Positions 14,472 through 22,618 of a DNA stretch of 64,000 nucleotides are shown here, piece after piece. The translations under genes and the position numbers were made by a program. Location: contig NZ_JADBGF010000001.1 of NCBI RefSeq assembly GCF_014873495.1, forward strand, positions 5,766,001-5,830,000, given 5' to 3'. The notes below the pieces were generated by a model. It ran no database searches and was not told where the DNA came from. It saw nothing but the letters and a program-made list of their open reading frames with translations. Every line of letters starts with the position of its first letter. Position 1 is the stretch's first letter. This DNA is from Streptomyces stelliscabiei (GTDB lineage Bacteria; Actinomycetota; Actinomycetes; Streptomycetales; Streptomycetaceae).

Positions 14472-15445
14472 GAGATCCCTTGCTGACGCAGTTCCGTGGC
14501 CAGTTCGTACAGGCCCGCCAGGTCCATTCCCTCGGCGAGCAACGGCAGTTCGTGCAGCGGCAGGCCCAGCTCGCCCAGTACGCCCCGCTGTTCGTGCTCC
14601 AGGGTGTACCGCTCGGCGTACTCCTCGGCCTGCGCGAGCAGCGGCTGAACCAGGCGTTCGGCGGTGCCACCGCGCCGCGCGCCGCCCAGCCCCGCCGTGG
14701 AGAGCGACTTGGCGACGGCCGTACGCGGCACCTCGCGCGCGAACTCCAGCTCGTCGGCGTCCAGCACCTCGGGCCGCACCATGTTGACGATGATCCGTCC
14801 CACCGGCAGCTTCGCGGCCCGCAGCTCGGAGATGCCGTCCGCCGTCTCCTGGACGGGCATCTCCTCCAGCAGCGTCACCAGGTGGACGGCCGTGTCGGGG
14901 GATTTCAGGACCCGCATGACGGCCTGGGCCTGATTGTGTATCGGGCCGATCTTGGCCAGGCCCGCCACCTCGTCGTTGACGTTCAGGAAGCGGGTGATGC
15001 GTCCGGTGGGCGGCGCGTCCATCACCACGTGGTCGTACGTGAACCGCCCGCTCTTCTCCTTGCGGCGCACCGCCTCGCAGGCCTTGCCGGTCAGCAGCAC
15101 GTCCCGGAGGCCGGGCGCGATGGTGGTGGCGAAGTCGATGGCCCCGAGCTTCTTCAGGGCCCGGCCCGCGCCGCCCAGCTTGTAGAACATCTGGAGGTAG
15201 TCCAGGAGGGCCAGTTCGGGGTCGATGGCCAGCGCGTACACCTCCCCGCCCCCGGGTGCCACCGCGATCTTCCGCTCCTCGTACGGCAGTGCCTCCGTCT
15301 CGAAGAGCTGCGCGATGCCCTGTCTGCCCTCGACCTCGACCAGGAGGGTGCGTTTCCCCTCGGTCGCGAGGGCGAGCGCGAGTGCGGCGGCGACCGTGGT
15401 CTTTCCGGTCCCGCCCTTGCCGCTGACGACCTGGAGCCTGCTCAC
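14468..15445 (-). CDS. Get3/ArsA-family ATPase, upstream paralogue
   Basis: The 325-aa protein starts at GTG 15445 and opens with VVSGKGGTGKTTVAAALALA, the deviant Walker A of the ArsA/Get3/MinD class. The switch II-like MDAPPTGRITRFLNV follows at about 145, then EEMPVQETADGISEL. The C-terminal helical region has HEQRGVLGELGLPLHELPLL. It probably forms a hetero-oligomer with the downstream ATPase, as inferred from coupling and homology. A DnaA-box sequence lies 44 bases upstream of the start. It is predicted to be cytoplasmic; the substrate is unknown. Confidence 0.88.
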   Translation of the reverse strand: MSRLQVVSGKGGTGKTTVAAALALALATEGKRTLLVEVEGRQGIAQLFETEALPYEERKIAVAPGGGEVYALAIDPELALLDYLQMFYKLGGAGRALKKLGAIDFATTIAPGLRDVLLTGKACEAVRRKEKSGRFTYDHVVMDAPPTGRITRFLNVNDEVAGLAKIGPIHNQAQAVMRVLKSPDTAVHLVTLLEEMPVQETADGISELRAAKLPVGRIIVNMVRPEVLDADELEFAREVPRTAVAKSLSTAGLGGARRGGTAERLVQPLLAQAEEYAERYTLEHEQRGVLGELGLPLHELPLLAEGMDLAGLYELATELRQQGIS

Positions 15446-15799
15446 GTATTCGAGCCTAACCAGTCGACGCTCGGCATACGCGGGAGGCTGTGGACAACTT
15501 GTGTTCTCCCCGCCTGTCGGCCCGGCCCGTCTAAGCCGTCATGCCCTGGCGAGGCGGCGGCCGAAACCCACGCGGTCCGGGCCGGCCCCCCGCACAGACC
15601 CCGCGCGGTCCGGGCCGGGCCCCCGCACCGACCCAGCGCTGCCCCGAGGCCGAACCCACCGCACACCGACCCCGCGCCGTCCCGAGGCCGAACCCCACCC
15701 CCTCCGGGTCGAAACCGCCCCGGACCGAGGAGGAAGCCACCCCGGACCGAGACGGAACCCGTGCCGGGCGGGGAGCGGGCAGCGGATAAAGTCGGCCGC
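15446..15799. repeat. 354-bp divergent intergenic region with decayed direct repeats
   Basis: No gene is visible. A consensus DnaA box (TGTGGACAA) lies at 15489-15497, close to the ATPase operon start. A 33-base period repeat starts at 15571 and again at 15604 (CGCGGTCCGGGCCGG). CCGAGGCCGAACCC is repeated near 15646 and 15684. The region must hold divergent promoters for the ATPase pair and the DUF4177/RidA operon. Confidence 0.55.
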
Positions 15800-15958
15800 A
15801 TGACCAAGTGGGAATACTCAACCGTGCCGCTGCTCGTCCACGCCACGAAGCAGATTCTGGACACCTGGGGCGAGGACGGCTGGGAGCTCGTCCAGGTCGT
15901 GCCCGGGCCGAACAACCCCGAGCAGCTCGTGGCCTACCTGAAGCGGCCCAAGCCGTGA
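15800..15958 (+). CDS. Small DUF4177-type protein
   Basis: The 52-aa protein begins MTKWEYSTVPLLVHATKQIL and continues DTWGEDGWELVQVVPGP, the short pattern of DUF4177 proteins. The GTGA overlap of its stop with the RidA start implies coupled translation. A gene of this size in the same place exists in the mycobacterial block (Rv3678A, from memory). It is cytoplasmic, and its function is unknown. The in-frame region upstream is proline- and arginine-rich noise, so the ATG at 15800 is preferred. Confidence 0.8.
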   Translation: MTKWEYSTVPLLVHATKQILDTWGEDGWELVQVVPGPNNPEQLVAYLKRPKP

Positions 15959-16422
15959 GCGCCGTCGAGGCCAGGCTCGCGGAGCTGGGGCTGCGGCTGC
16001 CCGAGGTCGCCCCGCCGCTCGCCGCGTACCAGCCGGCGGTCCGGTCCGGCGTGTACGTGTACACCGCCGGGCAGCTCCCCATGGTGGACGGCAAGCTGCC
16101 CGTCACCGGCAAGGTCGGCGCCGAGGTCACCGCTGACGAGGCCAAGGAACTCGCCCGCACCTGCGCGCTGAACGCCCTCGCCGCCGTGAAGTCCGTGGCG
16201 GGGGACCTGGACCTGGTCGCGCGCGTGGTCAAGGTCGTCGGCTTCGTGGCCTCGGCCTCCGACTTCACCGGCCAGCCCGCCGTGCTGAACGGCGCGAGCG
16301 AACTCCTGGGCGCCGTCTTCGGCGACCGGGGCGTCCACGCGCGCAGCGCGGTCGGCGTGGCGGTCCTCCCGCTGGACGCGCCGGTCGAGGTGGAACTCCA
16401 GGTGGAGCTCACCGTCGCCTAG
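15955..16422 (+). CDS. RidA-family (YjgF/YER057c) protein
   Basis: The 155-aa product starts at GTG 15955, overlapping the previous stop. It has RidA features: GVYVYTAGQLPMVDG near residue 38, TGKVGAEVTADEAKELARTC, and the C-terminal HARSAVGVAVLPLDAPVEVE. The Arg in ARSAVGVA aligns with the catalytic arginine that binds the imine carboxylate. RidA proteins hydrolyse reactive enamine/imine intermediates from PLP enzymes such as threonine dehydratase. This longer LPSVDG-like subgroup (Rv3678c type) may have other roles. It lies in an operon with DUF4177, Nudix and MBL genes. Confidence 0.88.
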   Translation: MSAVEARLAELGLRLPEVAPPLAAYQPAVRSGVYVYTAGQLPMVDGKLPVTGKVGAEVTADEAKELARTCALNALAAVKSVAGDLDLVARVVKVVGFVASASDFTGQPAVLNGASELLGAVFGDRGVHARSAVGVAVLPLDAPVEVELQVELTVA

Positions 16423-16483
16423 GCACCGCCAGGATCGCGGAGGCTCACTCGAACATCCGCCCGTGACGAGTTAGCCTCCGCCC

Positions 16484-17353
16484 ATGGCAAACGGGCAGTG
16501 GTACCCACCCGAGTGGCCGGACCGCATCCGCGCACTCGCGGCCGGCACGCTGACACCGGTGACCCCCAGGCGGGCCGCCACCGTCATGCTGCTCAAGGAC
16601 ACGGCCGACACCCCGGTCGTGCACATGCTGCGCAGACGGGCCTCCATGGCCTTCGCCGGGGGCGCGTACGCCTATCCGGGCGGCGGTGTGGATCCCCGCG
16701 ACGACGACCACCAGGTCCGTTGGGCGGGCCCCACGCGCGCGTGGTGGGCGTCCAGGCTCGGTGTCGACGAGAACGAGGCCCAGGCGATCGTCTGCGCGGC
16801 CGTACGGGAGACGTACGAGGAGGCTGGCGTGCTGCTCGCCGGGCCCGGCCCCGACACCGTCGTCGGCGACACCACGGGCGACGACTGGGAGGCGGACCGT
16901 GCGGCGGTGGCCTCCCGGGAGCTGTCCTTCGCGGAGTTCCTGGAGCGCCGGGGGCTGGTCCTGCGGTCCGACCTGCTGGGCGCCTGGGCGCGCTGGATCA
17001 CCCCCGAGTTCGAGTCCCGCCGCTACGACACCTGGTTCTTCGTCGCCGCCCTCCCGCAGGGCCAGCGCACCCGCAACGCCTCCACGGAGGCCGACCGCAC
17101 GGTGTGGATCCGGCCCAGGGACGCGGCGGACGGCTACGACAAGGGCGAGCTGCTGATGATGCCGCCCACCATCGCGACCCTGCGCCGGCTCGCGGAGTAC
17201 GACTCGGCCGCCGCCGCGCTCGACGCCGCGCCCGCTCGGGACCTGACCCCCGTACTCGCCGAGGCCCGTCTGGAGAACGACGACGTGGTCCTGTCCTGGC
17301 CCGGCCACGCCGAGTTCACCAAGCGCGTCCCCGCCGGCGAGGACTCCCCATGA
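16484..17353 (+). CDS. Nudix hydrolase with split Nudix box (NUDT19-like layout)
   Basis: The 289-aa protein has AGGAYAYPGGGVDPRD near residue 60 and the catalytic AAVRETYEEAGVLL near residue 107. An insertion of about 30 residues lies between the first Gly and the REUXEE core, a layout seen in the NUDT19-like group. Such enzymes hydrolyse nucleoside-diphosphate-linked compounds, with CoA derivatives as one possibility. The ATG at 16484 follows the RidA gene by 61 bases, and the stop overlaps the next small reading frame by ATGA. The exact substrate cannot be told from sequence. Confidence 0.85.
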   Translation: MANGQWYPPEWPDRIRALAAGTLTPVTPRRAATVMLLKDTADTPVVHMLRRRASMAFAGGAYAYPGGGVDPRDDDHQVRWAGPTRAWWASRLGVDENEAQAIVCAAVRETYEEAGVLLAGPGPDTVVGDTTGDDWEADRAAVASRELSFAEFLERRGLVLRSDLLGAWARWITPEFESRRYDTWFFVAALPQGQRTRNASTEADRTVWIRPRDAADGYDKGELLMMPPTIATLRRLAEYDSAAAALDAAPARDLTPVLAEARLENDDVVLSWPGHAEFTKRVPAGEDSP

Positions 17354-17505
17354 CGGACGCGACAGCGCTCCGGGGCCGGCCGGGCGGCGAGGCCCTGCCC
17401 CCGCTCTCGCCCCGCGTCCCACCGGGCAGGCGACACCGCACCGCGCGGGCCACCACCCGACGCGGTGACACTCCGCCCGTTCCGCTGGAAGGCACCTCCG
17501 CATGA
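17350..17505 (+). CDS. Possible 51-aa coupled peptide resembling the start of the next gene
   Basis: This short frame overlaps the Nudix stop (ATGA) at its beginning and the MBL start (ATGA) at its end. Its first residues, MTDATALRGRPGGEAL, resemble those of the next gene, MTDAAALPGQPRGGVL (11 of 16 identical). The remainder is Arg/Pro-rich. It may be a relic of a partial 5' duplication of the MBL gene, kept as a translational bridge. Expression as a stable protein is doubtful. Confidence 0.35.
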   Translation: MTDATALRGRPGGEALPPLSPRVPPGRRHRTARATTRRGDTPPVPLEGTSA

Positions 17506-18332
17506 CCGACGCAGCAGCCCTCCCCGGCCAGCCCAGGGGCGGCGTCCTGTCGGGGCCCGCCACCGCGCGCGCGGTCAACGTGCTCGCGCCGAACGCCTCC
17601 GTGATGACGCTGGACGGGACCAACACCTGGATCGTGTCCGAGCCGGACTCCGACCTGGCGGTCGTGATCGACCCGGGTCCGCTGGACGACGTCCACCTGC
17701 GCGGTGTCGTCCACACGGCGGAGAGGGCCGGCAAACGGGTCGCGCTCACCCTGCTCACGCACGGCCACCCGGACCACGCCGAGGGCGCCGCCCGCTTCGC
17801 CGAGCTGACCAGGACGAACGTCCGGGCCCTCGACCCCGCGCTGCGGCTCGGCGACGAAGGGCTGGGCGCGGGTGACGTCATCTCGGTCGGCGGCCTGGAA
17901 CTCCGTGTCGTGCCCACCCCCGGGCACACCGCCGACTCGCTCTGCTTCCACCTCCCGGCCGACCGCGCCGTTCTGACGGGCGACACGGTCCTCGGGCGCG
18001 GCACGACGGTCGTGGCCCACCCCGACGGCCGCCTCGGTGAGTATCTCGACTCCCTGCGCCGCCTCAGGTCCCTCACGGTCGACGACGGAGTGCACACCGT
18101 CCTGCCCGGCCACGGCCCCGTCCTGGACGACGCCCAGGGTGCCGTCGAGTTCTATCTCGCCCACCGCGCGCACCGGCTCGCGCAGGTCGAGACGGCCGTC
18201 GAGAACGGCCACCGCACCCCCGGCGAGGTCGTCACCCACGTCTACGCGGACGTCGACCGCTCCCTGTGGCCGGCCGCGGAACTCTCGGTGCGGGCACAAC
18301 TGGAGTACCTGACCGAGCACGGCCTGATCTGA
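17502..18332 (+). CDS. Metallo-beta-lactamase-fold hydrolase
   Basis: The 276-aa protein shows the metal-binding set HGHPDH (near residue 87), TPGHTADSL, LTGDTVLG and a late LPGHGPVLD. A C-terminal helical domain (EFYLAHRAHRLAQVETAVEN) is typical of the LACTB2/glyoxalase II-like group. Members cleave phosphodiester or thioester bonds; LACTB2 types act on RNA. Together with the Nudix and RidA neighbours it forms a clean-up style operon that matches the Rv3678c-Rv3677c order in mycobacteria. Confidence 0.88.
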   Translation: MTDAAALPGQPRGGVLSGPATARAVNVLAPNASVMTLDGTNTWIVSEPDSDLAVVIDPGPLDDVHLRGVVHTAERAGKRVALTLLTHGHPDHAEGAARFAELTRTNVRALDPALRLGDEGLGAGDVISVGGLELRVVPTPGHTADSLCFHLPADRAVLTGDTVLGRGTTVVAHPDGRLGEYLDSLRRLRSLTVDDGVHTVLPGHGPVLDDAQGAVEFYLAHRAHRLAQVETAVENGHRTPGEVVTHVYADVDRSLWPAAELSVRAQLEYLTEHGLI

Positions 18333-18386
18333 CCCTCCCCGCGCGCCTGAGCGCCCGTCTCCGGCACGACACCATGCGAGAAGCAC

Positions 18387-18420
18387 TCCTGGGGCCTCGG
18401 GGACCTCCCGGGCCCCAGGA
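18387..18420. terminator. Hairpin between convergent MBL and nucleotidyltransferase genes
   Basis: Perfect 10-bp arms (18387-18396 and 18411-18420, TCCTGGGGCC) enclose a loop that can itself pair partly. It lies between two convergent gene ends and can serve both. Confidence 0.65.
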
Positions 18421-18466
18421 GCCCCTCCCAGGGCCGCTCAGGCCCTCCGGCGCCAGGGGCACCCCT

Positions 18467-19288
18467 CTACGGATCACCGGGACGCGGCGCCTTGAGACCG
18501 TGCACGCGCGCGTACTCCTGCGCCAACCAGGGCCCGAGGTCGTCCAGATACGACCGCAGAACGCCGACATCGGCACCCGGCTCGTATCCGGCCACCGCCG
18601 CCGCGCGCATCTGGGCGGCGCGCTCGGGGTAGTACACGCCGAACGCCTGCGCCATCTCGCGCAGATCGCTGGTCCAGCCGTTCCACCGGGGCATGACGAG
18701 GGTGAACCCGGTACGGACGAGCCGCCGGGACCAACCACGGACGAGCGTCCGCCGGGCGTCGTCGTCGGCTGCCGCGAGCCGCGCGCGCCAGCGCGGCAGG
18801 TGCAGCGCGAGGTCGCCGTTCGTCTCGCGGGCGAGGAGGGAGTCCGGCCGGTAGCGGGGCAGTTCCCTTGCGAGATCCTCGCCGAGCAGGGGAGTGCACA
18901 GACAGGCCAGGAACCAGCCCAGGTCGTACCTCTCCAGGTCGCTGAGCACCTGCGCCCGGCCGACCAGCAGCGTCCCGGCCCCGTCGATCTGCGGGAACCG
19001 CGCGTCCAGAGCCTCGTCCAGCGATCGGGCCGCCGCCCGGTCGGCCTCCGCGGGGTCCCCGCGCAACACGAGCAACAGATCGAGGTCACTGCGTCCCGGA
19101 CGAGCCGTGCCCCGAGGAATCGACCCGTAGAGGTATGCACTGTCCAGCCGCCCCTCGAACAGCTCCGGAACCCGCTCCCGGGCCGCCACGACCACCGGCC
19201 GAAAGTCCTCACCGACCCGTGCCAAAGCCCCTTCCCGCTCGATGTACCCCTGACTGTCCAGCCCTCTCGCACGCCCCGTTCCGGCCAT
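18467..19288 (-). CDS. Nucleotidyltransferase-fold protein (aminoglycoside adenylyltransferase-like)
   Basis: I start at ATG 19288-19286; the longer frame runs through the crp terminator and is unlikely. The 273-aa product has the polymerase-beta-like motif YLYGSIPRGTARPGRSDLDL, with Gly-Ser and the two metal-binding Asp residues, near residue 60. A long helical C-terminal half follows (WRARLAAADDDARRTLVRGW, LREMAQAFGVYYPE). Proteins of this shape transfer nucleotides to small molecules or proteins. Resistance to a drug is possible but not shown. It lies alone between two terminators. Confidence 0.8.
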   Translation of the reverse strand: MAGTGRARGLDSQGYIEREGALARVGEDFRPVVVAARERVPELFEGRLDSAYLYGSIPRGTARPGRSDLDLLLVLRGDPAEADRAAARSLDEALDARFPQIDGAGTLLVGRAQVLSDLERYDLGWFLACLCTPLLGEDLARELPRYRPDSLLARETNGDLALHLPRWRARLAAADDDARRTLVRGWSRRLVRTGFTLVMPRWNGWTSDLREMAQAFGVYYPERAAQMRAAAVAGYEPGADVGVLRSYLDDLGPWLAQEYARVHGLKAPRPGDP

Positions 19289-19380
19289 ACAGCCACTGTG
19301 CGCAGAGGCGGCACGCGCGGGCAGCTTGTTTTTTCGGGAGACGGGAGACGGGGGACGGGAGGGGGCGGGGGCGCGGGGCG

Positions 19381-19418
19381 AAACGAAAAGGGCCCGTCTC
19401 GCGAACGAGACGAGCCCC
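19381..19418 (-). terminator. Rho-independent terminator of crp
   Basis: Read on the minus strand, a GC-rich stem (GGGCTCGTCTCG with CGAGACGGGCCC) around a TTCG loop is followed by TTTTCGTTTC. It lies 136 bases past the crp stop. Confidence 0.8.
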
Positions 19419-19553
19419 ATCGACGCACATGCGAACGCCCGTGCGTTCGGACCGGCAGGCTACGAGCCCTGGCCAGTTGTCATACGAGCGGCACCGGCGG
19501 GCACACAGCCCGCTCTGGCCGGCACACCGCCCCGGCCGACGACCCGACCCGCG

Positions 19554-20228
19554 TCAACGTGACCGCTTGGCCAGCCGCTCCACGTCCAGCAGGATCACCG
19601 CGCGGGCCTCCAGTCGCAGCCACCCGCGCTGCGCGAAGTCCGCCAGAGCCTTGTTCACGGTCTCGCGGGACGCGCCCACGAGCTGCGCCAGTTCTTCCTG
19701 GGTGAGGTCGTGCACCACGTGGATGCCCTCCTCCGACTGCACGCCGAACCGCCGGGAGAGGTCCAGCAGCGCACGAGCGACCCGCCCGGGAACGTCCGAG
19801 AACACGAGGTCGGACATCTGGTCGTTGGTCTTGCGCAGTCGGCGCGCGACGGCCCGCAGCAGCGCCGCGGCCACCTCGGGCCGCGCGTTCAGCCACGGCT
19901 GGAGATCGCCGTGGCCGAGGCCGAGCAGTTTGACCTCGGTCAGTGCCGTGGCGGTCGCCGTACGCGGACCGGGGTCGAACAGCGACAGCTCGCCGATCAG
20001 CTCACCGGGACCGAGCACGGCCAGCATGTTCTCGCGGCCGTCGGGCGACGCGCGGTGCAGCTTGACCTTGCCTTCGGTGACCACATAGAGGCGGTCACCC
20101 GGGTCGCCCTCGTGGAAGAGAGCGTCACCCCGCGCGAGGGTCACCTCACTCATGGAGGCGCGGAGCTCCGCGGCCTGCTCGTCATCGAGCGCCGCGAAGA
20201 GCGGGGCGCGCCGCAGAACGTCGTCCAC
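19554..20228 (-). CDS. crp: Crp/Fnr-family global regulator Crp
   Basis: The 224-aa protein has a cyclic-nucleotide-binding domain (about 5-120; GDRLYVVTEGKVKLHR, GELIGELSLFDPGPRTATAT). A dimer helix follows, then a winged helix-turn-helix (TQEELAQLVGASRETVNKAL, near 168-187). Size and context agree with the Streptomyces Crp (SCO3571, from memory) and M. tuberculosis Rv3676. It is a global regulator of development and secondary metabolism. The GTG start has AAGGAGAG five bases upstream. A perfect Crp motif lies about 90 bases upstream, consistent with autoregulation. A T-tailed terminator follows the gene. Confidence 0.93.
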   Translation of the reverse strand: MDDVLRRAPLFAALDDEQAAELRASMSEVTLARGDALFHEGDPGDRLYVVTEGKVKLHRASPDGRENMLAVLGPGELIGELSLFDPGPRTATATALTEVKLLGLGHGDLQPWLNARPEVAAALLRAVARRLRKTNDQMSDLVFSDVPGRVARALLDLSRRFGVQSEEGIHVVHDLTQEELAQLVGASRETVNKALADFAQRGWLRLEARAVILLDVERLAKRSR

Positions 20229-20317
20229 GAGTTCTCTCCTTGTCGACCTGCTCAGGGGATCTTGCTCCCCGTACTACCAGGGGACCGTGTTCCCCATCTT
20301 GCCGGACGTACCAAACA

Positions 20318-20331
20318 GTGTGATCTGTCAC
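20318..20331. promoter_or_regulatory. Perfect Crp-motif site in the crp/nth divergent region
   Basis: GTGTGATCTGTCAC fits the Streptomyces Crp consensus GTG-N6-GNCAC exactly. It lies 90 bases before crp and 104 before the earliest nth start. It is a candidate for autoregulation and for control of nth. Confidence 0.6.
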
Positions 20332-20434
20332 AAGGATGCCGCACACATGTCCCGGGGTAAGCGTCAGGGGTCCAATTGGGGGCCGATCATCTGGGCCCGG
20401 GGCGGATGTCGGTGCCGGGCTTTAGGCTGGCCGG

Positions 20435-21634
20435 GTGTCCAAATCGCCGGTGAGAGCGCAGGCCAAGGGGGCTGGGCAGGTGGTTGCACGTCGCGATTCC
20501 GCTGTGGGCGAACAGGGGTCCACGGGAGCGAACAAAACGGCAAAGGCGACGAAGGTGTCTGATCCATCAATGGCGGAGAACTCCGCCCAGAAGGCCACGG
20601 CCCGGACGAAAAAGGCCGCACCGGCGAAAAAGGCCGCCGCCCGAAGCGCCGCCCAAAAGGCAGCGGCCGTAAAGAAGACAGCCGCGGGCGTAAAGAAGAC
20701 AGCCCCGGCCGTGGAGAAGACGGTCGCGAAGAAGGCCGCCTCGACACAAAATACGGCCCCGACACGGAAAAGAACCTCGACCCGAAAGGCGGCCTCGTCG
20801 AAAGCGACCACCGTCACCCCGGCCGCCCCCGCCGAGACCGCCGCCAAAGCCCCCGCCTCCGAGTCCCGAACCGCCCTCGTCCGCCGTGCCCGTCGCATCA
20901 ACCGCGAACTCGCCGAGGTGTACCCCTACGCGCACCCGGAGTTGGACTTCGAGAACTCCTTCCAGCTGATCGTGGCGACGGTCCTGTCCGCGCAGACGAC
21001 CGACCTGCGGGTCAACCAGACGACCCCGGCACTCTTCGCGAAGTACCCGACCCCCGAGGACCTGGCCGCGGCCGACCCGCAGGAGGTCGAGGAGATCCTG
21101 CGGCCCTGCGGTTTCTTCCGGGCCAAGACGAGGTCGGTCATGGGGCTGTCGAAGGCTCTGGTGGAGACCCACGGCGGTGAGGTCCCCGGCCGGCTCGAAG
21201 ACCTGGTCAAGCTGCCCGGTGTCGGCCGTAAGACCGCCTTCGTCGTACTGGGCAACGCCTTCGGCCGGCCGGGCATCACCGTGGACACGCACTTCCAGCG
21301 GCTCGTACGGCGCTGGCGGTGGACCGAGGCGACCGACCCCGACAAGATCGAGGCGGCCATCGGCGCGCTCTTCCCGAAGGGCGAGTGGACGATGCTGTCG
21401 CACCACGTGATCTTCCACGGCCGCCGTATCTGCCACGCCCGCAAACCGGCCTGCGGCGCCTGCCCCATCGCCCCGCTCTGCCCGGCGTTCGGCGAGGGCG
21501 AGACCGACCCGGAGAAGGCCAGGAAGCTACTGAAGTACGAGAAGGGCGGCTTCCCCGGCCAGCGCCTCAAGCCCCCGCAGTCCTACCTCGACGCCGGCGG
21601 CATCCCGGCCCCGCCCCTCGGAGCGGCCGGATGA
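20435..21634 (+). CDS. nth: Endonuclease III (Nth) with a histone-like basic N-terminal extension
   Basis: The DNA glycosylase/AP lyase domain starts near residue 145 and is complete: helix-hairpin-helix LPGVGRKTAFVVL with the catalytic Lys, VDTHFQRL with the catalytic Asp, and the [4Fe-4S] cysteines of CHARKPACGACPIAPLC (C-X6-C-X2-C-X5-C). It removes oxidised pyrimidines in base excision repair. The first about 145 residues are rich in Lys, Ala and Thr, with repeats such as KKAAPAKKAAARSAAQKAAA, like bacterial histone H1-type tails. The start may be GTG 20435; ATG 20570 inside the basic region is an alternative that would shorten the tail by 45 residues. Confidence 0.93.
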   Translation: MSKSPVRAQAKGAGQVVARRDSAVGEQGSTGANKTAKATKVSDPSMAENSAQKATARTKKAAPAKKAAARSAAQKAAAVKKTAAGVKKTAPAVEKTVAKKAASTQNTAPTRKRTSTRKAASSKATTVTPAAPAETAAKAPASESRTALVRRARRINRELAEVYPYAHPELDFENSFQLIVATVLSAQTTDLRVNQTTPALFAKYPTPEDLAAADPQEVEEILRPCGFFRAKTRSVMGLSKALVETHGGEVPGRLEDLVKLPGVGRKTAFVVLGNAFGRPGITVDTHFQRLVRRWRWTEATDPDKIEAAIGALFPKGEWTMLSHHVIFHGRRICHARKPACGACPIAPLCPAFGEGETDPEKARKLLKYEKGGFPGQRLKPPQSYLDAGGIPAPPLGAAG

Positions 21635-21771
21635 CGGACGCCACGACACGGTCCGGGACGCGCCCTCGTCGCCCCGGTGCCCGCCACCCACACGAGGGAC
21701 ATCGGGCACAGGCGGAACGATCAGCGCTCTCCCGGGCGTTGGGACCGGAAGAACGACGGGGGTGGCTATGA
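21631..21771 (+). CDS. Possible 46-aa coupled peptide between nth and Nudix gene
   Basis: ATG 21631 overlaps the nth stop (ATGA), and the frame ends just after the Nudix start region. The product is Arg/His-rich with no recognised family. In mycobacteria a thioredoxin-like gene occupies this place, but nothing of it is visible here. It may be only a translational link. Confidence 0.35.
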   Translation: MTDATTRSGTRPRRPGARHPHEGHRAQAERSALSRALGPEERRGWL

Positions 21772-22499
21772 CACGCGCGAGCCGGACGGACGGCGGCACG
21801 GACACCGACAGCGGGCACCGCAGGAGGGGCGGGCACGTGGGCCTGGACAGAGCCGGCCTGCCCGCATGGCTGGACCCGGTCGTGCGCGCCGTCGACACGA
21901 TCGAGCCGCTGCAGCTGAGCCGCTTCCTGCCGCCGGAGAACGGCTCGGGCCGGCAGTCGGCCGTCCTGATCCTGTTCGGCGAGGGACCGAGCGGCCCCGA
22001 GCTGCTGCTCATGGAGCGCGCCGGCTCGCTTCGGTCGCACGCCGGCCAGCCCTCGTTCCCGGGCGGCGCCCTCGACCCCGAGGACGGCGACCCGCGGACG
22101 GACGGCCCGCTGCGCGCCGCCCTGCGCGAGGCCGAGGAGGAGACCGGTCTCGACCCCGCGGGCGTCCAGATCTTCGGCGTGCTGCCCAAGCTGTACATCC
22201 CGGTCAGCGGCTTCGTCGTGACGCCCGTTCTCGGCTGGTGGCGCCGGCCGACCCCGGTCCGGGTCGTCGATGTGAACGAGACGGCCCGCGTCTTCACCGT
22301 CCCCGTGGCGGATCTCACGGATCCGGCCAACAGAGCCACCGCCGTCCACCCCCGGGGCTATGCGGGCCCGGCATTTCTGGTCGAATCGGCCCTCGTGTGG
22401 GGGTTCACGGCCGGCGTGATCGACCGTCTGCTGCACTACGCGGGCTGGGAGCGCCCCTGGGACCGTGAGAAGCAGGTCCCGCTCGACTGGCGCTCATGA
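21768..22499 (+). CDS. CoA-diphosphatase-type Nudix hydrolase
   Basis: The 243-aa protein carries the NUDT7/NudL-type signature LLLMERAGSLRSHAGQPSFP followed by GGALDPEDGD. The Nudix box AALREAEEETGLDP lies near residue 125. The extra SLRSHAGQPSFPGG segment is typical of CoA pyrophosphatases, which cleave CoA to 3',5'-ADP and phosphopantetheine. ATG 21768 is preferred over GTG 21762. Position between nth and the MarP-like protease matches Rv3672c. Substrate is inferred from family. Confidence 0.87.
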   Translation: MTRASRTDGGTDTDSGHRRRGGHVGLDRAGLPAWLDPVVRAVDTIEPLQLSRFLPPENGSGRQSAVLILFGEGPSGPELLLMERAGSLRSHAGQPSFPGGALDPEDGDPRTDGPLRAALREAEEETGLDPAGVQIFGVLPKLYIPVSGFVVTPVLGWWRRPTPVRVVDVNETARVFTVPVADLTDPANRATAVHPRGYAGPAFLVESALVWGFTAGVIDRLLHYAGWERPWDREKQVPLDWRS

Positions 22500-22618
22500 C
22501 AGGGTGGCTGCCGTGCTGCGTCTTCCGGGGCCTGTTGCGTCTCCCTGTCGCCGCGCGGCGGACCGGTCCCCCGGTCGGCCTGTAGTGATGGCGAAGTGAC
22601 GAGGCGAGGCTTGAAGCG

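Noticed and set aside
13125..15445. Arsenite efflux ATPase operon (arsA)
   Set aside because: No arsB, arsR or arsD nearby; gene order matches the mycobacterial Get3-like pair, so arsenic resistance is not supported.
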